Shown: positions 1-10,069, counted from the stretch's first letter. The stretch: DNA of 64,000 nucleotides from JAWVFN01 sp963696625 (GCA_963696625.1 CAVOKZ010000007.1:1-64000), one strand, 5' to 3'. The notes: generated by a model from the letters alone, not told the origin. Translations and numbers: made by a program.

Positions 1-731
1 TCATCAACACCGACGTCTTCGGCACCTTTGTCCTGCTCGAGGCGGCAAGAGACGCCGGCATCCGCCACCTGCAGATCTCGACCGACGAGGTCTACGGCGA
101 CTTCGAGAAGGGCTCCGCGAGCGAGGAGTCGCCGCTCAACCCCTCCTCGCCATATGCCGCCTCGAAGGCCGGCGGCGACCTGATCGCCGGCGCCTTCGCC
201 CGCACCTACGACGCCGAGGTCGTGATCTTCCGCGCCTCCAACAACTACGGGCCCTACCAGCACCCCGAGAAGCTGATCCCGCTCTGCGTCCTCAACGCGC
301 TCGCCGGCGATCCGCTGCCGGTCTACGGCGACGGCATGCAGGTCCGTAACTGGCTCTACGTAGAGGATTCCGCGGCTGCTGTCGCCGCCGTTCTCGAGAA
401 GGGCGAGCCCGGCAACACCTACAACGCCGGCGGGCCCGACGAGCTGCCCAACATCGATGTCGTGCGCCGCATCCTCGCGCTCACCGACTGCGACGAGTCG
501 CTGATCGAGTTCGTCACCGACCGCCCCGGCCACGACGTCCGCTATTCGCTCTCCTCCGGCAAGCTCGGCGGCCTCGGCTGGGAGCCGCAGGTCGGCTTCG
601 ACGAGGGGCTCAAGCGCACCGTCAACTGGTACCGGGAGAACGAGGACTGGTGGGGGCCGATCCGCTCGGGCGAGTACCGCGAGTACTACGAGCGCCAGTA
701 CGGCCGCAAGCTGGGCACCCAACATCATTGA
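1..731 (+). CDS. rfbB: dTDP-glucose 4,6-dehydratase (5' end outside window)
   Basis: Extended short-chain dehydrogenase that converts dTDP-glucose to dTDP-4-keto-6-deoxyglucose, an early step of dTDP-rhamnose synthesis in the cytoplasm. The open frame enters the window at base 3, so the NAD-binding N-terminus is missing; 242 residues remain of a family usually 320-340 long. Visible are the segment STDEVYGD with the catalytic Thr/Asp/Glu region, the YxxxK active site (PYAASK), SNNYGPYQ-PEKLIP, and RNWLYVEDSA, all characteristic of RmlB. The stop codon overlaps the ATG of the next gene by one base (TGATG), indicating translational coupling with rfbC. Confidence 0.95.
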   Translation, partial: INTDVFGTFVLLEAARDAGIRHLQISTDEVYGDFEKGSASEESPLNPSSPYAASKAGGDLIAGAFARTYDAEVVIFRASNNYGPYQHPEKLIPLCVLNALAGDPLPVYGDGMQVRNWLYVEDSAAAVAAVLEKGEPGNTYNAGGPDELPNIDVVRRILALTDCDESLIEFVTDRPGHDVRYSLSSGKLGGLGWEPQVGFDEGLKRTVNWYRENEDWWGPIRSGEYREYYERQYGRKLGTQHH

Positions 732-1261
732 TGAGCAACTTCGAGAGACTGCCGACAAAGATCGACGAGGTGGTGCTGGTCGAGCCCACCGTCCACGGCG
801 ACGAGCGCGGTTTCTTCGTCGAGACCTTCCGCGAGAACGCCCTGCCCGAGCTGGGAATCGACGTCGAGTTCGTCCAGGACAACCACAGCCGCTCCGGCGC
901 CAACGTCCTGCGCGGCATCCACCGCCAGGCGGGCCAGGCAAAGCTCGTGCGCTGCCCGAGCGGCCGGATCTGGGACGTCGCCGTCGACCTGCGCCCCGAC
1001 TCGCCGACCTACAAGCAGTGGGAGGGATACGAGCTGAGCGACGCCAACCACCATCAGCTCTTCGTCCCCGACGGCTTCGGCCACGGCTTCTGCGTCCTGA
1101 GCGATTTCGCCGACGTCATCTACCGAGTCTCGAGCTACTACGACCCCGAGCTCGAGACCGGCATCGCCTGGGATGACCCCGAGATCGGGATCGAGTGGCC
1201 GATCGAGGACCCGGTTCTCTCCGAGCGCGACAAGACCGCGCCCACGCTCGCCGGCGCGTAG
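731..1261 (+). CDS. rfbC: dTDP-4-dehydrorhamnose 3,5-epimerase
   Basis: Epimerase of the cupin-fold RmlC family acting after RfbB in dTDP-L-rhamnose synthesis. The ATG at 731 is chosen because it overlaps the rfbB stop codon and because the protein then starts just before the conserved PTVHGDERGFFVE block; an open frame runs further upstream but is inside rfbB. It has 176 residues, slightly short of the usual 180-200. The catalytic His is in LRGIHRQ (His64), followed by the conserved VAVDLR strand, the HQLFVPDGFGHGFCVLS segment and the Tyr-containing YYDPE-E-GI-WDDP motif. RHRQ replaces the commoner LHYQ after the catalytic His as IHRQ, a minor variation. Together with rfbB this is a nucleotide-sugar operon. 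Confidence 0.95.
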   Translation: MSNFERLPTKIDEVVLVEPTVHGDERGFFVETFRENALPELGIDVEFVQDNHSRSGANVLRGIHRQAGQAKLVRCPSGRIWDVAVDLRPDSPTYKQWEGYELSDANHHQLFVPDGFGHGFCVLSDFADVIYRVSSYYDPELETGIAWDDPEIGIEWPIEDPVLSERDKTAPTLAGA

Positions 1262-1308
1262 GCCATCCGAGCCGACTACGGACGCGTGGCGCCGCAACTA
1301 TCAATACG

Positions 1309-2664
1309 GTGGGCGCTCTGATCGACCGTCGGCTCCCGATACCGATTGCCGTGTGCGCAGCCCTCGCGTTCGGCCTCGCCGCATGCGGCGGCGACGGCGA
1401 CGACGGCCCGTCGAACGACTTCGCCCAGATCACCGCGGTCGACACCGACACCTGCGGCGACGTTGAGTACGGGGGCAGCGGCGATCCGACGGCGCTGATC
1501 GTCTCCGACCTTCCACTGCAGGGCGACTCGGCTGAGCGCTCCGCCCAGCAGAACGATGCGATCCGCCAGGAGCTCGGAAACGAGGGCTGGAAGGCCGGCC
1601 AGACCGACCTCGCCTTCCAGGCCTGCGACGACACGATCTCCTCGACCGGCGAGTGGGACGAGGCGACCTGCAAGTCGAATGCCGAGGCCTATGCCGCCAA
1701 CCCCGACGTGCTCGGCGTGATCGGCACCTACAACTCCGGCTGCGCGGCGCTGATCATCCCGATCCTCAACCAGGCGCCCGGCGGCGGCGTGCCGATGGTC
1801 TCGCCCGGCAACACCCTGATCTGCCTCACCGAGCCCGCGAAGGGCTGCGAGGACGGCCAGCCCGACTCGCTGTACCCGACCGGCACCCGTAACTACGCCC
1901 GCGTGATTCCCAACGATGCCACCCAGGGCGCCGCGCTCGCGACCTTCGTCCAGAAGCAGGGCGTGCGCAAGCCGTTCCTGCTCACCGCCGCCGACGACCC
2001 GACCAGCACCGCTCAGGCCAACACCTTCACCGGCGCCGCGAAGGGCCTCGGCATGACGCTCGCCGGCAGCAAGCAGTGGGATCCGGAGGCCGCCGACTAC
2101 AAGGCGCTGATGGACAACATCAGGGCGAGCGGCGCCGACGCGATCGTCCTCGCCGGCCTGCTCGAGCAGAACGGCGCCCAGCTGATCGAGGACAAGGTCG
2201 CGGTGCTCGGTCCCAACCAGGGCGACAAGGCCGCGGCCCAGCTCTTCGCCTTCGACGGCTTCGCCCAGCAGGCAACGATCGACGACGCCGGTCCGGCCGC
2301 AGCGGGGATGTTCGCGAGCCTCCCGGGCCGCCTGCCCGAGAAGCTGACCGGCGAGGGCAATGCCTTCGTCGATCAGCTCCAGACCCAGCTCGGCGACGAG
2401 CCGATCGAGCTCTTCGCTCCCTACGCCGGCGAGGCCGCCCAGGTGCTGCTCTCGGCGATCGCCCCCGATCCGACCCGAGCCGCGACGGTCAAGGGCCTGA
2501 CCGGGGTCGAGATCGACAAGGGAATCACCGGCGTGTTCACGATCACGCCGACCGGCGACCCGAGCGTCGCCCCGATCAGCGTTTCGGTCGCCGGCGCCAC
2601 CTTCGGTCCCGCCGCCGAGATCTCGCCGCCGCCAGATCTCGTCAGCGCCGCCCGCGCTGGCTAG
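1309..2664 (+). CDS. ABC transporter substrate-binding lipoprotein, branched-chain amino acid (LivK) type
   Basis: Periplasmic-binding-protein fold lipoprotein, presumably capturing an amino acid or related small molecule for an ABC importer. From the GTG at 1309 (48 bases after rfbC) the product has 451 residues: a basic start, a hydrophobic stretch, and the lipobox LAAC with the lipidated Cys at about residue 25, followed by a Gly/Asp-rich linker. The mature part has features of type-1 binding proteins (PNPDVLGVIGTYNSGCAA, PMVSPGNT, YARVIPNDATQGAA, GADAIVLAG). No permease or ATPase genes lie next to it, so the substrate cannot be inferred. A longer reading frame begins at 1195 inside rfbC but would bury the signal peptide. 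Confidence 0.85.
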   Translation: MGALIDRRLPIPIAVCAALAFGLAACGGDGDDGPSNDFAQITAVDTDTCGDVEYGGSGDPTALIVSDLPLQGDSAERSAQQNDAIRQELGNEGWKAGQTDLAFQACDDTISSTGEWDEATCKSNAEAYAANPDVLGVIGTYNSGCAALIIPILNQAPGGGVPMVSPGNTLICLTEPAKGCEDGQPDSLYPTGTRNYARVIPNDATQGAALATFVQKQGVRKPFLLTAADDPTSTAQANTFTGAAKGLGMTLAGSKQWDPEAADYKALMDNIRASGADAIVLAGLLEQNGAQLIEDKVAVLGPNQGDKAAAQLFAFDGFAQQATIDDAGPAAAGMFASLPGRLPEKLTGEGNAFVDQLQTQLGDEPIELFAPYAGEAAQVLLSAIAPDPTRAATVKGLTGVEIDKGITGVFTITPTGDPSVAPISVSVAGATFGPAAEISPPPDLVSAARAG

Positions 2665-2711
2665 CCCCGCGCCGACACACATCCGACACACCATCTGAGC
2701 CAAACACACTC

Positions 2712-2728
2712 ATGGGGTCAGACCCCTT
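2712..2728. repeat. GGGGTCAGACCCC palindromic repeat
   Basis: A near-perfect palindrome, GGGGTCAGACCCC at 2714-2726, in the gap between the binding-protein gene and lhr. Two more copies lie within lhr at 4011-4048, so this is a dispersed short palindrome of REP type. The rest of the 2665-2855 gap holds no gene that I can recognise. Confidence 0.75.
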
Positions 2729-3420
2729 GAGTGGTGACGCATCAGATCGGCCAGATTCTGAGCGTGGGTGTCGGTTGGCTGCCTTCCGATTGGGCTCGGA
2801 ATGTGACGAGACACGCGCAGCCTTCGGGCCGGTCGCTATCGTCATTAGGTTGGCCATGAGTGCGTCCGCGAGTCAAAAGTCGCCTATGGAGGGCTTCTCT
2901 GCGCCTGTGCGCAAGTGGTTCGGCGCCGCGTTCGAGGCGCCGACGCCCGCCCAGGCGGCCGGCTGGCCGGCGATTTCCTCGGGTGCGCACACGCTGATCT
3001 GCGCCCCGACCGGCTCGGGAAAGACCCTGGCGGCGTTCATGTGGGGGATCGATCGCCTCGCCGCCGACCCAGAGGAGCTCGGCAAGGGGGTCAAGATCGT
3101 CTACGTCTCGCCGCTCAAGGCGCTCTCCTACGACATCGAGCGCAACCTGCGCGCCCCGCTGCAAGCGATCAAGGCACCGATATCGGTCGGTCTGCGCACG
3201 GGCGATACCCCGCAGAACGAGCGCCGCAAGATGCTGCGCGAGCCGCCCGACATCCTGATCACGACGCCGGAGTCGCTCTATCTGATGATCAGCTCGGGCG
3301 CGCGCGACATCCTCGGAGGAGTCGAGGCGGTGATCGTCGACGAGATCCACGCCGTCGCCCAATCGAAGCGCGGCTCGCACATGGCTCTCACCCTGGAGCG
3401 GCTGGACCACCTGCAAAAGA

Positions 3421-3490
3421 CCGGCACCTCCTCCGCTTCGCGTCCGGGGGCGGCGGAAAAGGGCTCCAACGGGGTGGACCAGACGGAAAG
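3421..3490 (+). repeat. Hairpin element copy A, in frame inside lhr
   Basis: One of seven copies of a roughly 70-base element. The 20-base segment TCCTCCGCTTCGCGTCCGGG occupies 3429-3448 and is identical to that of copies at 24897 and 21471. The flanking stem here is degraded, with 6 of 8 pairs retained. It is followed by the family tail GGGCTC-N6-GGGGTGG. Within lhr it is read in frame and adds a peptide around SSASRPGAAEKGS between the DEIH and SAT motifs. Confidence 0.75.
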
Positions 3491-3689
3491 GGAGGTCCAG
3501 CGCATCGGCCTCTCGGCGACCCAGCGCCCGCTCGAGGTCGTCGGCGAGTTCCTGGTCGGCCCGCGGCGCGAGGTCGAGATCATCGACGCCTCGGAGCCGA
3601 AGAAGCTGGACCTGCAGATCGTCGTCCCGGTCGCGGACATGAGCGAGCCGAGCGCCAACGTCGAGAAGCGCCGCGGCGGCTCGGACTCG

Positions 3690-3760
3690 GGCCGATCCGG
3701 TCCACCCCGATCGAGCCCTGGCCCCGGCGGCCGCGGACGCGAAGCGGAGCAGCCGCCGGG
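3690..3760 (-). repeat. Hairpin element copy F, in frame inside lhr (inverted)
   Basis: Inverted copy of the element. Bases 3723-3731 pair perfectly with 3752-3760 (9 bp) around a 20-base segment at 3732-3751. Relative to the consensus, the closing TCC/GGG triplets are TGC/GCG, a compensated change. It is read in frame in lhr and codes for a Pro/Gly/Arg-rich insert around PGGRGREAEQPPG. Confidence 0.75.
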
Positions 3761-4010
3761 CCATGCTCGGATCGACCCCGGTCCGATCGACGAGTCGCTA
3801 GACGCCCAGACCGTCAACCGCTCGATCTGGCCGGCGATCTACCCGAAGCTGCTCGAGCTGATCTCCGAGCACACCTCGACGATCCTCTTCGTCAACAATC
3901 GCCGCGGCGCCGAGCGTCTGGCGAAGCGCCTCAACGAGATGGCCAACGAGCAGGCCGAGGAGGAGCTGCCGGCAACCGAGCACGCCGGGCACAAAGACGA
4001 GACAACTGTT

Positions 4011-4048
4011 AAGGGGTCTGACCCCTTTGTAAGGGGGTCAGACCCCTT
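4011..4048. repeat. Two tandem GGGGTC(T/A)GACCCC palindromes inside lhr
   Basis: Palindromes at 4011-4027 (GGGGTCTGACCCC with flanking AA/TT) and 4031-4048 (GGGGTCAGACCCC), three bases apart. Both are translated in frame within lhr, giving the repeated peptide KGSDPF/RGSDPL just upstream of helicase motif V. The same palindrome occurs at 2714-2726. Confidence 0.8.
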
Positions 4049-5039
4049 GGTTGAGGTCGCTCGAGCCCACCACGGTTCGCTCTCCCACGAGGAACGGACG
4101 ATCGTCGAGGAGCTGTTGAAGAGCGGCCGGCTCCCCTGCATCGTCGCCACCTCCTCGCTCGAGCTCGGCATCGACATGGGCGCCGTCGACCTCGTGATCC
4201 AGGTCGAGTCGCCGAAGTCCGTCACCCGCGGTCTGCAGCGCATCGGCCGCGCCGGCCACGGCCTCGGCGAGGTCTCCAAGGGCCGCATCTTCCCCAAGTT
4301 CCGCGCCGACCTTCTGGAATGCGCGGTCGTCGCCCGCCGCATGCGCGACGGCGAGATCGAGGAGACGGTCGTGCCCCGGAACCCGCTCGACGTCCTCGCC
4401 CAGCACCTGGTCTCGATGGCGGCGCTCGACACCTGGGAGATCGACGAGGTCTTCAAGATCGTCACCGCCGCCGACCCCTTCCGCGAGCTCTCGCGCGAGC
4501 AGCTCGAGAACGTCCTCGACATGCTCGACGGGCGCTACCCGTCCGACCGCTTCGCCGAGCTGCGCCCGCGCATCGTCTGGGACCGCACCGCCGGCACGAT
4601 GCGCGGCCGCCCGGGCGCCCGCCAGCTCGCGGTCGCCAACGCGGGCACGATCCCCGACCGCGGCCTCTACGGTGTCCACCTCCCCGACGGGCGCCGCGTC
4701 GGCGAGCTCGACGAGGAGATGGTCTACGAGGCGCGCCCCGGCCAGACCTTCCTGCTCGGGGCCTCGACCTGGAGGATCGAGGAGATCACCCGCGACCGGG
4801 TGGTCGTGACTCCGGCGCCCGGCGCGCCCGGCGCGATCCCCTTCTGGAACGGCGACGGTATCGGCCGCCCGTCGGAGCTCGGAAAGGCGATCGGCGCCTT
4901 CTCCCGGGAGGCGGTCGGCGCCGATCCGAAGAAGCTGGCCACGGATTACGACCTCGACAAGCTCGCCGCCGAGAACCTCGTCTCCTACCTGCGCGAGCAG
5001 CAGGCGGCGACCCGGGTCGTCCCCTCCGATGAGACGATC

Positions 5040-6052
5040 GTGTCGAGCGCTTCCGCGACGAGATCGGCGACTGGCGGCTCTGCGTGCTCACGCCCCTTCG
5101 GCGGCCGCGTCCACTCGGCCTGGGGCCTGGCGCTGACCGCGAAGATCCGCGAGGAGCACGATCTCGAGGCCGACGCGATCTGGTCCGACGACGGCATCGT
5201 CATCCACCTGCCCGACGCCGACGAGCCGCCGTCCGCCGACATCGTCCTGATCGAGCCCGACGAGATCGAGGACCTGGTCGATCCGCGAGCTCTCCGGCTC
5301 GGCGCTGTTCGGCGCCCGCTTCCGCGAGAACGCGTCGCGCTCGCTGCTGATCCCGCGCGCCTGACCCGGGCAAGCGCACGCCGCTCTGGCAGCAGCGGCT
5401 GAAGGCGCAGAGCCTGCTCGAGGTCGCCCGCGACTTCCCCCAGCTTCCCGGTGATCCTCGAGACCTACCGCGAGTGCCTCAAGGACGTGCTCGACCTGCC
5501 CGCGCTTCAGGAGCTGCTGACCGGGCTTCATTCGCGCCGGATCTCGCTGGTCGAGGTGGAAACGCCCACCGCCCGCCCTTCGCCTCCTCGCTGCTCTTCG
5601 ACTACGTCGCGACCTACATGTACGAAGGCGACACCCCCAACGCCGAGCGCCGCGCGGCCGCGCTCTCGCTCGATCGCGACCTGCTGCGTGAGCTGCTCGG
5701 CCAGGAGGAGCTGCGCGAGCTGATCGATCCCGAGGCGCTCGAGGAGGTCGAGACCTCGCTGCAGATGCGCTCCGATGCAGGTCAAGGCCGGCGACCGCGA
5801 CGCGCTCCAGCAGGTGCTGCGACGGCTCGGCGACCTGACCGAGCAGGACCTCCAGCTGAGGGTGGCCGAGGGCCTGTCGGCGGCCTCGATGCTCGACAAG
5901 CTCGAGAAGGAGCGCCGCGCGGCGAAGATCAGGCTCGCAGGCGAGGAGCGCTGGATCGCCGCCGAGGACGCAGGCATCTACCGCGACGCGCTCGCCGTCC
6001 CGCCCCCGGCCGGACTGCCCGAGGACTTCATCGCCCCGGTCGAGAACGCCGC
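5040..6052 (+). other. Frameshift cluster within lhr
   Basis: Comparing the three forward frames with the expected continuous Lhr protein, one-base changes are needed near 5041 (base missing before GTCGAG), 5093-5096 (extra C in a CCCC run), 5280 (extra G), 5362-5366 (extra base, with a TGA), 5444 (extra C), 5570-5577 (base missing), 5775-5780 (extra base) and 6050 (extra G). Several changes sit in C/G runs. Confidence 0.75.
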
Positions 6053-7474
6053 TCGTCGCGATCGTCCGCCGCTACGCGCGCACCCACGGCCCTTTCCCGA
6101 CAGAGCAATTCGCCGCCCGCTACGGCGTCGATGCCTCCGCTGCCCTGCGCGAGCTCGAGCGCGAGGGCGCCCTGGTCCGCGGCGAGCTGCTGCCCGGCGG
6201 CACCGAGCGCGAGTGGTGCGACGCCGACGTTCTGCGCCGGGTGCGCCGCGGGAGCCTGGCACGGCTGCGACGCGAGGTCGAGCCCGCCGATCGCCGCGAG
6301 CTGGCCCGCTTCGTCGCGAGCTGGCAGAACGTCGACGCCCATCGCGCGGCCGGCGCCGGCCCCGACCGCCTGCGCGAGGCGCTGGTGCCGCTCCAAGGCG
6401 TGGCGCTCACCCCAAAGGTCTGGGAGAACGACGTGCTGCCGCGGCGGCTCGGCAGCTACAGCGCAATCTGGCTCGACGAGCTCTGCACTTCCGGCGAGAT
6501 CGTCTGGGTCGGCGCCGGGGCGCTCGGCCGCAACGATGGCCGGGTCGCGCTCTACTTCCGCGAGGACGTGCGCCTCGCCGGGCCGCCGCCGGCCAACGCC
6601 AAGCTCGAGACGCCCGAGGGCGAGGTCCACGACGCGATTCGCGAACGCCTCGCGCAGGGCCCGTGCTTCTGGCTCGACCTGCTCGATCTCGACCACTCGG
6701 CCGAGGAGCTGCACGAGGCGCTCTGGGACCTGGCCTGGTCGGGCCAGGCCACCAACGACGCTTTCGCCCCGCTGCGCGCGCCGCGGCTGCGCGCCGCCGA
6801 GCGGCGCGAGCGCTCGGGGCGGCGGTTCTCCTCGCGCCGCGCCGCCGCCGCGGGCACGGTCATCGGCCGCTGGTCGCTCACCGCGCCGCTGTTCGAGGGC
6901 GCGCCGGCGGCCGGCCCGAAGCTTCGGGCCCAGGCCGAGCTGATGCTCGAGCGCCACGGGATCGTCACCCGCGAGACGGTTCTGGCCGAAGGCGTGCCCG
7001 GCGGCTTCGCCACGCTCTACGGCGAGCTGACCAACCTCGAGCTGCTGGGCACCACCCGCCGCGGCTACTTCGTCGAGGGGCTCGGCGGGGCGCAGTTCGC
7101 GCTGCCCGGCGCGGTCGAGCGCCTGCGAGGACTGCCTCATACGGAGGGCGAGTACAAGGTGCTCGCCGCGACCGACCCCGCCAATCCCTACGGGGGAACA
7201 CTGCCCTGGCCCAAGCTCGAGGGGCAGCGCCGCCCCTCGCGGGCGCCGGGTGCCTACATCCTGCTCCAGGACGGCGAACCGCTGCTCTATCTCGAGCGCG
7301 GCGGGCGGGGCGTCCTGCGCCTGACCCCGCTCGAGGGGTCGGCGCTCGAGGACGCCCTCGCCGAGTTCGCCGGCGCCGCGCGCGACGGCCTGATCGGGAA
7401 GCTGGGAATCGAGCGGCTGGACGGCGAGGCCGTGATCGGCTCGCCGCACGAGGCGACGGTGATCGCCGCCGGGT

Positions 7475-10069
7475 TCAGCCGTCAGCCGAGGCGTCTCGTC
7501 GCTCGAGCACGCTGAGCAGCGCTTCGACGACCTCGGGGTCGAATTGGGTCCCCGACCCCGCGCGCAGCTCGGCGCGGGCCTCGGCCTCGGACAACCCGGC
7601 CCGGTAGGGGCGGTCGGAGGTCATCGCGTGGTAGGCGTCGGCGGCGAGCACGATCCGCGCCCCGAGCGGGATCTGGGCGCCGGCGAGCCCGTCGGGATAG
7701 CCGCTTCCGTCCCAGTGCTCGTGCGCGTGGCGGACGATCGTCCGCACGCCGTAGAGAAACGGAACCGGGGCCAGGATCTCGGCTCCGGCGACCGGGTGCT
7801 GCTTGACCAGCTCCCACTCCTCGTCGTCCAGCGGCCCCGGCTTGTTGATCAGCGCGTCGGGCACGGCGATCTTGCCGACGTCATGGAAGATGCCCGCGTA
7901 GCGGAGGTCCTCGATCAGCGCCTCGGGAAGCGCCATCTGCTCGCCGACCGCGACGGCGAGCTTCGCGATCGAGCGGGCGTGGTCGGCCGTGTAGCTGTCC
8001 TTCGCCTCGAGCGCGGCCGCGAGGGCCTCGGCGGTGCCGACCATCGACTCGGTGAGCTGCTCGTAGAGGTCGAAGGTACGGATCGCCGACGAGAGATGCT
8101 CGCCCACCGCCATCGCCAGCTCGGCGTCGACGCCGTCGAGGCCGTCGGGGGGCGCCAGGCAGCAGATCGCCCCCCACGGCCTCCCGTTGACGATCAGCGG
8201 CCCGGCAATCTCGGCCCCGCGCCGGGCGCGGCCGGCATCGGCGTTCTCGATGTCGGAGTCGCGGCGGCCCGCCCTACGGCCGCCGAGCATCGGCCGCTTC
8301 TCGTGCAGGGCGCGCTCGGCCGCCATCTGCGACTGAGCGTCGCCGGCGTCGTCATCCGTTCCGACCACGGCCACCGGCGCCAGCTCGCCGCCGCTCAACC
8401 TGAGGACCGTGCAGGCAGTGAGGTCGAGGACCTCATGCAGCTCGGCGACGCAGAAGGCGGTGGCGTCCTCGAGGTTCCCGCAGCGGGCGATCCCGAGCCC
8501 GATGTCCCCGGCGACGGCGCGCCACTTGTGCCGGCGCCAGGCGGCGGGCCGCAAGCCGCGCGTCGCGGCCTCGGCGGGGGCGGGGGCGGGGCGGCCGGCG
8601 CGGCGCGTCGAGCCGGGTTGCAGGGCCATCTTGGCCTCGCGCAGTGCATCGTCGGCGCGCCGCACGAGCTCGAGCGGCGGCTCGTCGGCGACGTGCTGCG
8701 CGACCCCGACGCAGGCGGTCACCTTCCCCCCGGGAACGTCGAGCGAGCTGATCGCGGCGCGAACCCGGTCGATCACGGGCTGGGCGCGGCGCTCGGAGGC
8801 GTCGGCGAGGATCAGGGCGAACTCGTCGCCGCCGTAGCGCGCGACCAGGTCGCCCGTGCGCAGGCTCGAGCGCAGCGCCTGGCCGACGCTGCGCAGGACG
8901 GCGTCGCCGCTCGGATGACCGAAGACGTCGTTGATCTGCTTGAAGCGGTCGAGGTCGATCAGCGCCAGCGACAATGGCTCGGAGCTCGCGGCGGCGTCGT
9001 CGATCGCCTCGGCGAGCCGGACCTCGAGCGCGTCGCGGTTGAGGCAGCCCGTGAGACCGTCGATCTCGGCCGCGGTCTGGACCCGCGCGTGGCGCTCGGC
9101 GTTGGCGCAGGCGAGCCCCGCGAGCTCGGCGAACCCCTCCATCAGCTCGACGTCGGAAGCGGCGATCGGGTGCGGGGCCGCGAAGCCGGCCGAGACGAAA
9201 GCCCGGAAGGCGTCGTCCCAGCGAAGCGGCGCCGCGATCGAGGTCCGCACCTCCTCGAAGGCCGACGTCTCGGGCGGCGCGAAGCCGTCCTCGCGGTAGC
9301 GGTGGGTGACCAGAATCCGCCCCGCCTCGAGAGCGCGGCCGCCGAGGCCCGTTCCCGGCGGCTGGCGGAAGCCGAGAAACGAGCGGTCGATTCCGGCGAC
9401 CCCGACGGTGACGTAGCCGTCGGCGTCGTTGCCGACCGCGGCGACGACGTTGTGGCAGTCCAGCGCCAGCTTGACCTCCTCACAGAGCTTCTGCAGGACC
9501 TCCTCGATGTCGAGCGAGCGGCCGAGCGACTTCGCGGCGCGGACCAGGGAGCTCTGCTGGGCAACGACCCGGTCGCGCGAGTCGTTGGCCCAGATCCGCT
9601 CGAGCGCGTGACCCACGGCGAGCGTCACCGCCTCGAGCAGCGAGCGATCGGTTTCGTCGAGCCCCGCCTCATACAGCCGCGCGACGCCGACCAGCGCCCG
9701 CCGCCGCTCTCCGTCGGTGAACGGCGCGAGCATCAGGCTGCGGGCGCCGATGCCGAGCACGTTCTCGCCTTCGAGCACGGACGCCCGGTCGCTGTCGACG
9801 CCGTTGCGGCCATCGAGCCGGCCGACCATCTCCAGCACCCTGTCCGCGTCGATTCCGATCGCCGCGACCGTGCGCGGCTCGGCGCGCTCGCCTCCGTCCT
9901 TGACGACGAAGGCGACCTCGGCGTCGAAGACCTCGCAGAGCTCCTCGGCGAAGCTGCGGCCGAGGTCCTCTTCGCTCGAGGCGGCGTTGATCAGCGAGAC
10001 GATCTCAGCCCGCCGCGCGACTTCGACGAAACGGCGGCGGAGCTGGTCGTTCGCCTCAGCCGAAGGCAA
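7475..10069 (-). CDS. GAF-GAF-GGDEF-GAF-HD-GYP cyclic-di-GMP signalling protein
   Basis: Cytoplasmic multidomain signalling protein of 864 residues. Order by residue: GAF-like region about 20-160, second GAF about 180-325, GGDEF diguanylate cyclase domain 335-490 with an intact YGGDEF signature (412-417) and the substrate-binding region DLDRFKQIND-FGH, third GAF about 530-665, and HD-GYP phosphodiesterase about 680-855 with HD at 729-730 (FHDVGK) and HWDGSGYP at 784-791. Both c-di-GMP synthesis and breakdown sites look intact, so it may switch between them under GAF control. The start is a TTG at 10069 that overlaps the end of the upstream FIST gene by 14 bases; no strong ribosome-binding site is visible. 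The 3' end overlaps lhr by 41 bases (convergent). Confidence 0.9.
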   Translation of the reverse strand: MPSAEANDQLRRRFVEVARRAEIVSLINAASSEEDLGRSFAEELCEVFDAEVAFVVKDGGERAEPRTVAAIGIDADRVLEMVGRLDGRNGVDSDRASVLEGENVLGIGARSLMLAPFTDGERRRALVGVARLYEAGLDETDRSLLEAVTLAVGHALERIWANDSRDRVVAQQSSLVRAAKSLGRSLDIEEVLQKLCEEVKLALDCHNVVAAVGNDADGYVTVGVAGIDRSFLGFRQPPGTGLGGRALEAGRILVTHRYREDGFAPPETSAFEEVRTSIAAPLRWDDAFRAFVSAGFAAPHPIAASDVELMEGFAELAGLACANAERHARVQTAAEIDGLTGCLNRDALEVRLAEAIDDAAASSEPLSLALIDLDRFKQINDVFGHPSGDAVLRSVGQALRSSLRTGDLVARYGGDEFALILADASERRAQPVIDRVRAAISSLDVPGGKVTACVGVAQHVADEPPLELVRRADDALREAKMALQPGSTRRAGRPAPAPAEAATRGLRPAAWRRHKWRAVAGDIGLGIARCGNLEDATAFCVAELHEVLDLTACTVLRLSGGELAPVAVVGTDDDAGDAQSQMAAERALHEKRPMLGGRRAGRRDSDIENADAGRARRGAEIAGPLIVNGRPWGAICCLAPPDGLDGVDAELAMAVGEHLSSAIRTFDLYEQLTESMVGTAEALAAALEAKDSYTADHARSIAKLAVAVGEQMALPEALIEDLRYAGIFHDVGKIAVPDALINKPGPLDDEEWELVKQHPVAGAEILAPVPFLYGVRTIVRHAHEHWDGSGYPDGLAGAQIPLGARIVLAADAYHAMTSDRPYRAGLSEAEARAELRAGSGTQFDPEVVEALLSVLERRDASADG

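Larger units (their letters stand above)
2856..7515 (+). pseudogene. lhr: Lhr-type large DEAD/DEAH helicase, interrupted by a cluster of frameshifts
   Basis: Large superfamily-2 helicase related to Lhr (about 1,500 residues in the family; this locus spans 1,553 codons). Starting at ATG 2856 one sees motif I (APTGSGKT), motif Ia (VSPLKAL), motif II (DEIH), motif III (SATQ), motif V (ATSSLELGIDMG) and motif VI (QRIGRAGH), then the long Lhr C-terminal part ending at the TGA at 7513. Between about 5040 and 6052 the reading frame has to change about eight times by one base, and an in-frame TGA occurs at 5362, while the encoded protein remains recognisable in successive frames. Before and after this kilobase the frame is clean. 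Four in-frame repeat insertions enlarge the first half. Local sequencing error and real decay both remain possible. Confidence 0.8.
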
